The position numbers and the translations under genes were made by a program. Positions 7,637 through 19,600 of a stretch of 45,796 nt of DNA are shown piece by piece. This DNA is from an uncultured Blautia sp. (GTDB lineage: Bacteria; Bacillota; Clostridia; Lachnospirales; Lachnospiraceae): contig CAMNNO010000002.1 of the NCBI GenBank assembly GCA_946545475.1, forward strand, positions 1-45,796, written 5' to 3'. Within the stretch, counting starts at the first letter, position 1, and every line of letters starts with the position of its first letter. The notes beneath the pieces are model-generated. The model saw only the letters and a program-made list of their open reading frames with translations, did no database searches and had not been told where the DNA came from.

Positions 7637-7668
7637 CATACTTTGTCTTAAAAAGACAGGAGGAGTCC

Positions 7669-10600
7669 ATGGACGTGAAACAAAAGAATATGGCAAGAAG
7701 ACTAAGCGCCTTATTGCTCTCTTCTGTTATGACGCTGAACTCTTTCGCTGGATATCTCCCCGGCAGCGTTGTCGCTTACGCACAGGAAGACGCCGCCGTT
7801 GAGGCGCTGGAAACGGAAGCCGTTTACACCGAAAGTGTGGAAGAGAGCTACGAGCCCTCCGGCTATGCTGAGATTGTTTACCAGGACGACTATGCGGAGA
7901 GCATGGCCTCGGAGAGTTACGCGGCAAGCGTGTCGGCGGAAGTTCCGGTGGAGACTGCCGTAGCGAACGCAGCGGTGGAGATTCCGGTGGAAACTGCTGC
8001 AGCGCTCGCTCCGGCGGAAATTCCGGCAGAGGTCGCTGCGGAGAGCGTGCCGGCAGAAGCCCCGGCAGAGGTCGTTGCGGAGAGTGTTCCGGCAGAAGCC
8101 CCGGCAGAGGTCGCTGCGGAGAGCGTGCCGGCAGAAGCCCCGGTGGAGATTGCCGCGGAGAACGATCAGGCAGCGGAAACAGAAGAAAGTGAGCCAGAGA
8201 TTCCGGCTGAGATCAACAATTCTTCCGAAGCGGCTGTTTCAGAAGAGGCATCTGAGGAAGTCGGAGAGGAAGGAACATTCCTTCCGGAAGAAAAGGTCGA
8301 AGAGACTGAGACAGGCCTTCCGGAGACGGAAGAGGTTCCGGCAGCGGAAGAGCTTCCGGCAACAGAAGGAGTTCCGGCAGCGAAGGAGCTTCCGGCAGCG
8401 GAAGAGGCTCCGGCAACGGAAGAACTCCCGGCAGCGGAGGAGCTTCCGGCAACAGAAGAAGTTCCGGCGGCGGAGGAGCTTCCGGCAGCGGAAGAGGCTC
8501 CGGCAACGGAAGAACTCCCGGCAGCGGAGGAGCTTCCGGAAACGGAAGAAGTTCCGGAAACGGAAGAGGTTCCGGAAACGGAAGAGGTTCCAGCAGCGGA
8601 AGAGCTCCCGGCAGCGGAGGAGCTTCCGGCAGCAGAAGAAGTTCCGGCGACGGAAGAACTCCCAGCGGTGGAAGAGCTTGCCGCGGCGGAGGAGCTTCCG
8701 GCTGTGGAGGAGCTTCCGGTGGAGCCGGAGGCGGTTATGGCGGGAACGGATTCCGCCGTGGAAATGGAAGTCGTGATGCCTGAGGACAAGAGTGCCCCCA
8801 TAGTCGTACCGGCTGGGGGAACCGGCTCTGCAGGCAGTTTTGTCTCTCTGGAGGAAGCGGCTGCCAAGGCGAGCCTGCCCTCCGGCGCGGACGCATCGGA
8901 TGGCGAGAGGGTTTCTTCGGAAGAAACCCAGGAGACACCGGAAGGCGATGAGGTGACGGCTGCGGGCGAAGAAGCGGCCGGGGAAGACGCCTCATCCGGA
9001 GAGAACACAGAAGCCGCGGCCGGGGAGGATGCGGTTCCTTCCGTTGCGGGCAACACCATCAGCGCCCTGCAGCAGGAGATCAACGACAAGATCGCCTCCC
9101 TCGCCGCACTCAACGAGCGCATCACCATCATCCTCAAAAAAGATACCACCTACCAGGGCGATATCGAGATCGCGAAGGATGACAAAAAGACCTACGGCGA
9201 AGGCTTCGGCGTGGATCTGGTGGCCGAGGACGCCGGGGACGACGGGCTCTCCTCCGGGGGGACCAGCACCGTGGACGGCAGCATCAAGATCAAGGGCATC
9301 GATGTCCTGATGAAGGGCGTCGTCATGGCCCTGAACAGGAACATCACCGTTCAGGGCGCTTCTCTCGAGTATTACGGGACCAAAAAGGACGACACCGTTA
9401 ACATTGATGTGAACAAGGACGGCTCCGTCACCATGAAGACCGGAGCCGGCGACGATACGGTCAGCATGCTGATGCTGGAAAACGCGACTTCCGCCGCGAT
9501 CGAGGCGGGGGAGGGCGACGATAAGATTTCTGTCATCGCAAACGACGGCATCCTCACCATCGACGGCGAGGCGGGGGGCGACACCATCACCGTGGAAGCT
9601 GCGAGCACCGAAGACGACCCGGTCACGATCTCGGGCGGCGACGGGGGCGACACCATAAATGTCACCGTGTCCTCGTCCGGCGGCATGACGGTAAACGGCG
9701 GCGACGGGGGCGATACCATCACCCTCACAGCCGGGGACGGCGCCAGCGGCGTTGCGGTTTCCCTGGGCGGCGGCGACGACACCATGACCCTTAAGGCTCT
9801 GGACTCCGCCGTATCGTCATTAAACACCATCAAGATCAATACCACCGCCGGCATGAACGTGGTCAATGTGGACATGTCCACCTCCGGGGTCTTCCGGCAG
9901 GTTGACATAACCGGCGGCGAAGGCGTGGACGAGCTCCATTTCACCGGAAGCCTGACCGGCAGCAGCTCTGTAGACGCCAAGGACCGCATTAAGGGGACGG
10001 CAGAGGACCTGACCTTCATCGCCGAAAACGGAAAGGCCCTGAACGTCATATCCTCCTCCATCGAGCGCCTGACGGATGACCTTAATAATAAGCGGACGGT
10101 TGAGCTTAAGCCGGGAAGCACGGCGGACAGCTACACCTACACGATCGATGGGAGCCCGGACTTTACCAACTATGTCTTCCGGACGCCGGTCAACCATCTC
10201 AGCATGATCCGCGTTGTGACAGCCGAGGGCGGTGCGCCGCTTCTTGCCAATGTGGTCATCGACGTTAACAAGACCAGGGACGACGACAACCACCTCATCC
10301 TGCACGATGTGGATGCCCGCGGGCTTAACCTCTTTGTTCAGGGCGAGGTCATCGACTTTGAGGGGACGGTTAAGGCGGGCGACATCCGGGCCGAGGCCCG
10401 CGATTCGTCGCAGCTGCTTAGCTTCTCGCAGTACATGGATAACGCCGGCACCGGGAACAAGTTCTTTGATGCCGTCGTCGGCGGCACCAACATGCTGCTG
10501 GACATGTTCACGGTTGAACACGAGGCAGCCGTCAACGTAAAAAAGGATGCTTCTCTCTACAGCTCCGGCAACATCTCGCTTAGCGCCCAGGTCGACCAGT

Positions 10601-13600
10601 CCGGCGCCATGTTCGGGCTGCCCGACAGCTTTAACCTGGTGAACGTGAAGCTCGGCGAGGCCCACATCGATGTGGCCGGCAAGGCCTATGCGGGTTACGA
10701 TTTTGACCAGAACAAGGTCGGCAGCGGCATGGGATCGTTCTCGGCCTCCGCAAAGATCGCCACGACGATCGGCTATGACAAGAACGGCAAGGGCTATGAG
10801 GGCCTGCCGCTGGCCATCAGCGTGGTCCTCCAGGACGCGGATGTTACGGTCGAGGAAGGCGCTGTTATTGAAGCGGCCAGGGACATCAGTCTCTCCTCGG
10901 ATGGAACCGCAAAGGTCTATTCCCGGGCGGATTCCGGGCTCGGCGGCCTGCCTGTGGCGATAGCGGTGAGCGTTGTCAACGCCGATGTGCGCACCGAGGT
11001 CAAGGGAAGCCTTAAGGCCGGCGGCTCCGTCAAGGCGGCCGCAAGCGGAAACGTTGATGTTGTTACCATCGCCGACAAGGGCGGCGGCCAGAAGAGCAAC
11101 TCCGGCGGCTATGTGGCCGTCGCTGTGGTCGACCAGGATGTAAAGGCCATCATCGCCGGCACGGCCGTGGTGGAAGCCAAGGGCAAGGCGGCCCTCTCCG
11201 CCAGCGCCAAAGAATCCGTCAAGACCACCTCCGCCTCCAATAAGCAGGAAGGCGGGGAAGAGGGCGCGGCTACGACCATCAGCTCGGCCCTCGACTTTGT
11301 CACGACGAACTGGCAGGCGATCAAGGAATTTATCAAGAGCCCCAGCGCTGCAGAAAAGCTCGATGCCTCCATCGCTAAGATGGGCAAGTCCTCTACCGAG
11401 GTGAAGCTTGACGGCGACGCCGGTAAGAAGGGCGAGGCAAAATTCGACACCAAGACGACGGACGGCAAGAAGGTTGTCACCGTCACCGTTACGCCGTGGC
11501 CCGGCTATAAGGTCAAATCCGTTTACTGGCGCGGCCTTATGCCCGGCGACAGCACCTACACCCGCGCAAAGGCCACAAAGATGGAGGAAAGGAACGGCAC
11601 GGAAACCTGGTCCTTCCCCGTAAGCGTTTCGAATGTCACGATCTTCGTGGAATACGAGGAGAAGACCGTCGGCGAGGAGATGGACGAGGAGCTGGCCATG
11701 AACCCCTCCGACCTCTTTGAGGACAAGGACCCGCAGGATGCCGAGATCGACCGGCTCTTTAACGCGGCCACTGGCGGCGCGGAGGATTCCGGCGACGACG
11801 AGGACGATTTCGCGGGCTTCGCGGAAATGTTCGACAGCATCCCCTTAACCCTTCCGGGCGACGGGGACGGCGCGGTCCTGACATACCTTGAGGACCCGGA
11901 AAAGGAAGGCCACAGTCTCTCCAAGATCGTCCCGGGCCAGAAGGTGGAGCTGGTGCCGAACCCCTCCTCTGGCAAGGTCCTCAAAAAGGACAGCCTGACC
12001 ATCACCTATAAGGTCAACGACGGAACGGGCAAGCTTGTGACGAAGACGACTGTCGTCAAGCAGAACGGCAATGGCCGCTATATCGCCGAGATCCCGGAAA
12101 ACGCCGAGGAGGGCGTGATCGTAAAGGCCGCCTTCGTCGCCTCCGGCAGCACCGACGCCGAGCCCGACGAGACGAAGACCCAGGCCAACGGCGCCATCAC
12201 CGTGACGGTAGCCAATAACGACGGCCTGGCCGTCATCGAGAGCGGCGCACGCGTCACAGCGGGCACGGTAGCCGTGACCAGCAAGGGCACGACAAACGCC
12301 GTCAGCACGGCGGACGGCTCGGCCGGCGGAAAGAGTACTTCAGGCTCTTCCGGCAGCACGGCCAACGACAAGGCGCTCAAAAAAGCCGAGCAGAAGACCT
12401 ACAGCGAGTACATGGCCGGCGGGGCGGAGTATGCCCTGGTCATCGCGGCGACGGAAAACGGCGAGGTCGTCTATGATAAGGGCGATGTCGGCGGATACAT
12501 CTACCGGCTTGAAGCAAAGCCGGATGAGGGCTATTCGGTGACGACCGCCATGTTTGCCTACTACGCGGACGGAAAGCGGAAGACCCTGACGCTTGTGCCG
12601 GATTCCGATGGAAAGTACAAGGTTGACCTGACAGGGGTGTCCGGCATGGACAAGGGGTCCCTTGGCGAAGTGATCTTCGGCTTCACAAAGGAGGGCGACT
12701 TTAGCACAAATTCGACCCATGAAGCCCAGGTCATTGTCGCGAACCCGATCAAGGTCAGCTACAATACCCTGAAATTCGACAAGACATTAGACCCCTCCAA
12801 TGATAAGTACGACTATATCGGAAAGGTCTATTGCACAAAGACGGCCGACGGCGAATACCGCTTTACCGTCTCGCCGGACGAGAGCCGCGGCTATACCATA
12901 AACGCTGCGGGCAAGGACGGCAAGTCCAACAAGGAGGCCCTCTTTGTGTCCTGGAAGGACAGCAGGGGAGCCGAGCAGAAGGCCGAGCTTAAGAAGAACG
13001 GCACCGGATGGTCCTTAAACCTTTCGGGCAAGGATATCCCCGTGGGCGCCCTTCTTACCGTCAACGCCGTGTTTACCGAGAACAGCCACACCTTCCAGAT
13101 CGACAAGGACTTTAAGGCGGACGCGGCCCACGGCACGGTCAAGCTCTACGATAAGACTGTCAAGACCTCCGACGAGGTCACCATCTCGGTGAAGCCGGAC
13201 AGCGGCTACGCGGCGGATAAGATCGTGGTGTCCTACATGTCGCCGGCCGGGACAAAGACCATCGAGATCGGTCAGGACAAGATCAAGGACGGCGACGCCA
13301 AAGTCACCATCCCGACCCTTATGGATGGCAGCACCATCAACGTCTCCGCCGTCTTCGCAGAGAAGAACATCGGCCTCGAAAAGAGCGTCGTGATGGATGG
13401 CAAGGCCTCCTCCGAGGGGAATGTCACCCTGTCCGAGAGCATTGTCAATACCGGAAACAAGGTCACGCTGACCCCGAAGTCGGATCTTGTGTCCAAGGGC
13501 TACAAGGTCGACAGCATCGAGATCACCTATACCGATAATACCGACGCGAAAGCGACGAAGACGCAGACCTTCAGCGGCAGCAGCTTCACGGTGCCGAAGG

Positions 13601-16600
13601 ATGTCAGCACGGAAAAGACTAACGGCCGCAATCCCCAGGTACAGGTCAAGGCGACCCTCGTCAAGAAGGAGCTTGCCCTGGAGACGGCTGAGCTTGACAA
13701 GGGAAAGCTTAAGCCGCAGACCGCAAGGGCGGACCGGGGCGACCTGGTGACCGTAAAGGTCGACGCCAATGCGGGCTACAAGGCCAAGAAGGGGACCGTA
13801 AAGGCCATCATCAAGGACGCTTCCTCCTCCTACGAGGTCGTTCTTGACCGCAAGGACGATACCACCTACACCTTTGTGGTGCCGGGAGATATCGAGGATC
13901 CTGACAAGGTCACGATCAGCTTTGAAGGCGAATTTGAGGAAGGCACGCCCTCCGGAGAGCTGGATACGAGCCTCGGGGCCAGCGTCGCGGTCACGGTCGT
14001 GAACGCGGAAAACCGGGCCGAGGTCGAGAGCGGAAGCCATATCACCGCGACAAAAGCCCTGAACGTGGAAGCCGAGATCGGCGGCGGATCTAAGACCGAC
14101 ACCAAGGCCGGCTACAGCGCGGGCAACATCGGCATCGGCGGCGCGATCTCCGTACAGGTCGCATCCCTGGATGCCAATGCCCTGATCCACAAGGGAGCCA
14201 ACATAGAGGCCGGAGGCTTTAGCCTTGGCGCGACCTCAAAGCTTGACTTTGCGGTAAACGCCAACGCCGCAGGAACCGGGTACTCCGAAAAGACCGGTGT
14301 CGGCGCGGGTATCGCTGTCGCTGTCAACGGCGCGGATGCCGTGGCGGCCGTTGAGGACGGCGCCAATCTTTCGGGCGTCAAGGACGCCGAAGGGAAAGCC
14401 GGGGATTATTCGGACATCAGCTTAAAGGTTAAGCAGACGATCAAGGATTCTGTCACCGCCAAGGCAGGCTCGCGCGGCGGCACCTCCGTCACCCCCGTGG
14501 TGGCTGTGGATGTGACCGGCAGCACGGCGTATGCCTACCTGGGGCGCCTCTCCGGAAACCGTGAGAAGGCCACGGGAACGGTCAGCCTCTCTGCGGAAAA
14601 CAGCAGCACCCATACCATATCGGCGGACGCCTCGGCCTCCGGCAAGAGCACGGCCATGGGCGGCGCCTTCGATGTCGCCGTGGTCTCGGAAAGCGCGGTC
14701 GCCAAGCTGAACCAGAGCCTTGAAGCCAAGAAGATCACCGTCGCGGCCGCGACGACGAGCACCCTGACCAGCACGGCCACGGCCTCCGCCTCCGGCGGCG
14801 AGAAGGGCAAGAGCAGCGAGAGCGGCAAGAGCGGCAAGGCCGACAAGCAGACGGACGGCCTGCTGGGCGGCGCCTCCTTCCTGGCCGGGCAGAACAAGTC
14901 CAAGAGCGTATCCTCCGGAAAGGTCGGGAGCGCGGCCACAAACCGCCAGAAGGCCCAGACCAGCGAGGGCAGCGCATCCGGCGCCGGCGCCATTGTCGTC
15001 AATGTGCAGGGCTCCGAGACTGTCGCCGAGGTCCTTAACGGCGTGAACCTTAAGGCTTCGGACCTTATCTCCGTCACGGCCCAGAACCGCACGGTCTCCA
15101 AGGTGAAGGCGAACGCCAGCACCACCAAGTCCAATACGGGCGTGGGCGTGGGCATCGCCGTCAACGTGGTCAACCTGGACAACATTGCCCGCATCGGCGA
15201 CGGCGAGATCGAAGCCGCCATGCTGGTGGTTTCCGCCACCATCAAGGAGGAAGGCAAGAAGGCGACGGTCGTCAAGGAGATCAAGACAAAGGACGGCCTT
15301 GTCAAGGAACTGACCGATAAGATCACGGAATATGTCAACCTGCTTGTGGCGGAGCTTGGCCTCGGGCAGTATACCGCTTTCACCGGAGACTACTTGAGCC
15401 AGTTCATCAATTCCCTGGTGGAGCCCCTGGTCACCGACCTTATGGCGGCCAGCGGCCTTGATAAGCTCCTGGGGGACGGCGGGATCTCCGCAAAATATGA
15501 CAAGGCGGCAGCCCTCCTTAAGAAGAGCGAGGATGGCCTTCTGTCCATGCCAAAGCTCCTTGTGCAGCCCTTCCTTGAGCTTATAGAGGATAATGAGTCC
15601 TTGACTGACCTCACGGTCCAGGATCTTGAGGACCTTGGGGAGGTATTCCTGGACGAGCTGACCACGCAGATGCTTACCCGCCTGGAAAAGGCCGGCACGG
15701 GCATCTTAGACCGCACTAAGGACGGCATGATCAAGTACGTCACCGACAATCTCGGCGACATCCTTTCGGGCCTGGTATCCGATGGCCTTTCAAAGACCAA
15801 GGATGACGCGGTCAAGAAGCTTAAGGAGACAGTTACGGCGGCTGTCAAGGCCGAGCTTTACGCCCTCGCCATGGATGCCTATAAGGACACCGTGCTCAAG
15901 ATTTCGGAAACCCTTCCCTTTATCAACGAGCAGAACATAGATAGACTGTATAACGGCATCGAGGCATCCTGGGACGCCTACACGGAAAAATCGATGATGG
16001 ACATCCTGGGGAACGCGGCCAGCTATGCGGCCGATATCTTCAAGGAGAATGTCTTTGATTATGAGGCGATGATCGTCGCCCTGACCGAGAAGGATTTCAA
16101 AAAGACCATTACCGACGCCTTCCGGAAAGCCGCCAAGGACAGCATGGTCACCATGACCAACACCGTGACCAGCACCCTCCTGGGGCTTGCGGACGTAGGC
16201 CTTACGCCGGAGGAGCTGGGGAATAAGCACATCATCGACACTCAGGCCATTTCCGGCTCCGGAGCCAAGGATACGGGCGTGGCCGGCAGCATCGCCATCA
16301 CGGTGCTTAATGCCGATACCATCGCCGGGATCGCGGACGGCAGCGGCAAGATCGCTGTCACCCAGGGCATCACGATGGATGCCACAGAGCGCCGCAAGAT
16401 CAACAACGTCGCCTCCGCAGCTCTCGACGCCAAGGGCAATGCCGCGGCCAATAAGAACGCGGATAAGAAGAGCAGCAGCGACGCCGGCGGGAGCGATGCC
16501 GGAAAGGGGTCTCTCAGCGGCAAGGGCGTGACGGTTAACGTGGGAAGCGGCGGCAAGGCTGCGATCCACGAGAATAACAAAAATGACGAGAAGCCTTTCA

Positions 16601-19600
16601 TCTACCTGACGCCGGATACCGGCTTCAAGGCGGCCGGGAAGGCGACCTACACCTACCAGGACGAGAACAACGACGCCGAGGTCCACGGCACCGTGGATGT
16701 CAAGTTTGACAGCCAGGGCCGCGCCTACATTGACCCGAAGAGCGGGGACCTTGCCAGGGCGAAGGGTTCTGTCGCCCTGGATGTGAGCTTTGTCGAGGAT
16801 CTCCACACGGTCGGCGGCATCGTCTTCGACGAGGATAAGATAAGCTTAAGTGCGGATAGCCGCACCCTCTCTGACGACAAAAAGGCCGCCAAGGAGAACG
16901 TGGACAACAGCTCCATGAGCGACAGCGAAAAGACCGCGGCAAAGGAGAAGATCGACAATGCGGCTGCCCTTGCCAAGGAAGGCGACCTGGTCTACATCAA
17001 GATCAAGAAGGAGCCCGGCAAGCACGTCAGTTCTGTCAGCATAACCGTTGACGGCAAGATGATCGACCTTGAGACCATCTCCTCGATGACGAAGGACGAG
17101 GTCGTTTACGCCTTCGAGATGCCGGGGTCGGATGTCAAGGACATCCTGGTCCTCTTTGACGACGGCGAGGACGACATCCAGTCCGATTCCGAGGCCAAAG
17201 ACGATACCGGCAAATCCGTCGGCGTCGGCGCAGCCTTCTCCATGATCTACGGCGGCTCAGATGTCACGGCGACGATCGGCAGCCGCGCAGGAAAGGTCAG
17301 TGGCGGCAGCGTTTCCGTCAAGGCGACCTCCGAGCATGAGGAGGACATTAACAGCGCATCGGGTACCGACCCGCTCGCCGGGACGGACGATGAGATGATC
17401 AAGGATACGGCCGTGGACGCTTCCATCGCCCTGAATATCCTGGACAACGATGTCCGCGCTGCGGTAAACTCCACTGTCACCACCACCGGCTATACCGGGA
17501 AGGACGACAAGGGAGAAACGGCCGATTTTGCCGGCGATGTGACCATCGCATCGGAAGAAAGGTCGATCACCGGCATCCGCTCCAGCGCTTTCGCGACCGG
17601 AAGCTCGACAGCGGTCGGCGCTACCGCTTCGGTCAACGTGGCGCTTACGGATGTCAAGGCTGTCCTTAATGGCGGCGTTACCGCCTCCGGCAAGGTCGGC
17701 GTGACGGCCAGGACCACCAGTGAAGACAACACCAAGGCAACCGCAACGGCCATGGGCGCCGATGTCCAGCGCATGCTGAACAAGGTCGCCAAGGGGGCCA
17801 AGACGACACAGGACTCCGCCAACAAGCTCATGAACGGCTCGTACATGGACGAGAAGGCGAAGGACACTAACGATAAGAAAAATTCCAACAACGCAACCTC
17901 CAAGAAGATCACGGACCGCCTGAACGCGACAAAATCGTCGGACGGCGATTCGGCTTCCGAGAAGCTTTCCCTCTCCAGCAACATTGCCAGGACGCAGGGC
18001 ATCGACACCTCCAGCGCCTCCAAGGCAGCGGAAGCGAAGAAGAACGCAACCGACTCTATCAAGGATAAGACGGGCCTTGATGTTTCCGGCCAGGACGACA
18101 AGGAGGAGGAAAAGCTCCAGGTCGCCGCGGCTATCGCTGTCACCGTCGCCAAGCACGCGGCGGGCGTAACGGTCAGCGGCCCGGTGACGGGCACGTCTGT
18201 TGCCATCGCGACGGATAACAACGCCAACTTCAACACCATGGGCACGGCGGCCTCCATGAGCCTCGCGAAAAAGGGAAGCTCCATCGCGGCCGGTATCGCG
18301 GTCAGCGTGAACCTGAACGAGGCGGTAACGGATGTCAGCGGCGATGTCGTCGCGACAGAAGGCGATGCGGCCATCACGGCCAATCAGACCCTTAACATGG
18401 ACGGCGAGTACAAAGGCAAGCTCGGCGCCCAGGCCCTTGCGGGCGCGGTGTCCGGCAGTGACAGCGACTACTCCATCGGCGGATCTGTCGCGGTGCTTGT
18501 GAGCCGCGGCAAGATATCGGCAACCATAAGCGGCGGCACCGAACAGACCGACCGTAAGGTCGAGGGCAAAAACGTCGCCATCACGGCGACAGACAAGAGC
18601 AAGCTTGCGGCCCGCGCGGGCGGCATCAGCATCTCCAGGGGCTCGGCCACCGGCCTTGGCCTCGCGGTTGCGGCTGTCTCCGGGCACAACGAGATCGCGG
18701 CTTCTGTTGGCGACCACACGGCCATCACGGCAACGAAGGGCGTGACGATCGCATCTAAGAAGCTGGCCGTGACGATGGACGACTATGAGTCGGCCGTGGG
18801 CCTCTCTAACTTCGTCACCGATTCCTCCAAGCTCGATGCGGCCAGCCGTGAGAATGCCAATACCGGCATCTTCGACCTGCATAAGAGCGAAGGGGAGAGC
18901 AACTATACCGTAAAGGTCAATCTGAGCACCGACAGGCTGCTCGGCCTCGTGGATGCCTTAAACTTCCTGACCTCCACCAACTACTACGCGGAAGCCATAG
19001 CCGGCTCCCTCATGCTCGGCGGCGACACGGAGAGGAACCTGGCCGGCTCCTTTGCCATCGTGGACGCGGACAATAAAGTCACGACCACTCTCGGCAAGGC
19101 GGTTAAGGTTAAGGCCGGAGAGGATAAGGACAGCCACGTAGCCATCGAGAGCGCGGCCGAGACCAACGCCCGCATCATCGGCGGCGCGGCGGCCATAGGT
19201 TCCGGCAAGACGAGCGTTGGCCTGACCTTTACCTACCTGGGAAGCGAAGACCAGGTGAAGACGAATGTCGGGGACAGCGCAAACGTGACGGCCGGCGGCA
19301 ATATCACCCAGTCGGCGACGGCGGATGCCTACATCCAGAACTTTAACGTGGCCGCTTCCGTGACCCTCGATACAGATTCTGAAAATACGGTGGGCGGCGC
19401 GGTCAACGTGATCCTCACCAAGAACATCACGGAAAACACCATCGGCAATAACGCTGTCTACACGGCAGCTAACGGGAATGTTGACCTTAAGGCCAAGGCG
19501 GACATGGACATGACCCTTGTCTCTGTAAGCGCGGCGGGAGCGCTTCGCGGCACGGCCGCGGGCGGCACGCTGGCCGTGATCGTAGACAAGGCCCAGGCCA

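Larger units (their letters stand above)
7298..7668 (+). other. long structured 5' leader of the giant gene
   Basis: About 370 nt without a clear gene. It holds a ribosome-site-like AAGGAGGG (7362-7369), a possible 22-codon ORF (7383-7451), a motif shared with 35071-35096, and two hairpins (7552-7580 and 7585-7636) just before the real ribosome site. The length and folding suggest post-transcriptional control of the 20-kb gene. I could not match it to any riboswitch class I know. The reverse strand is open for 98 codons here, but no start signal supports it. Confidence 0.5.

Noticed and set aside
7400-7696. 98-codon minus-strand frame in the giant-gene leader
   Set aside because: No ribosome site was seen, it overlaps the start of the giant gene, and the region is better explained as a structured leader. 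Its protein vaguely recalls short hypothetical ORFs in Lachnospiraceae, which I cannot verify.
8166-9149. Minus-strand frame rich in Gly-Ser-Ser-Ala repeats
   Set aside because: It is the reverse reading of the 18-bp hexapeptide repeat; a repeat with period divisible by three stays open in several frames.
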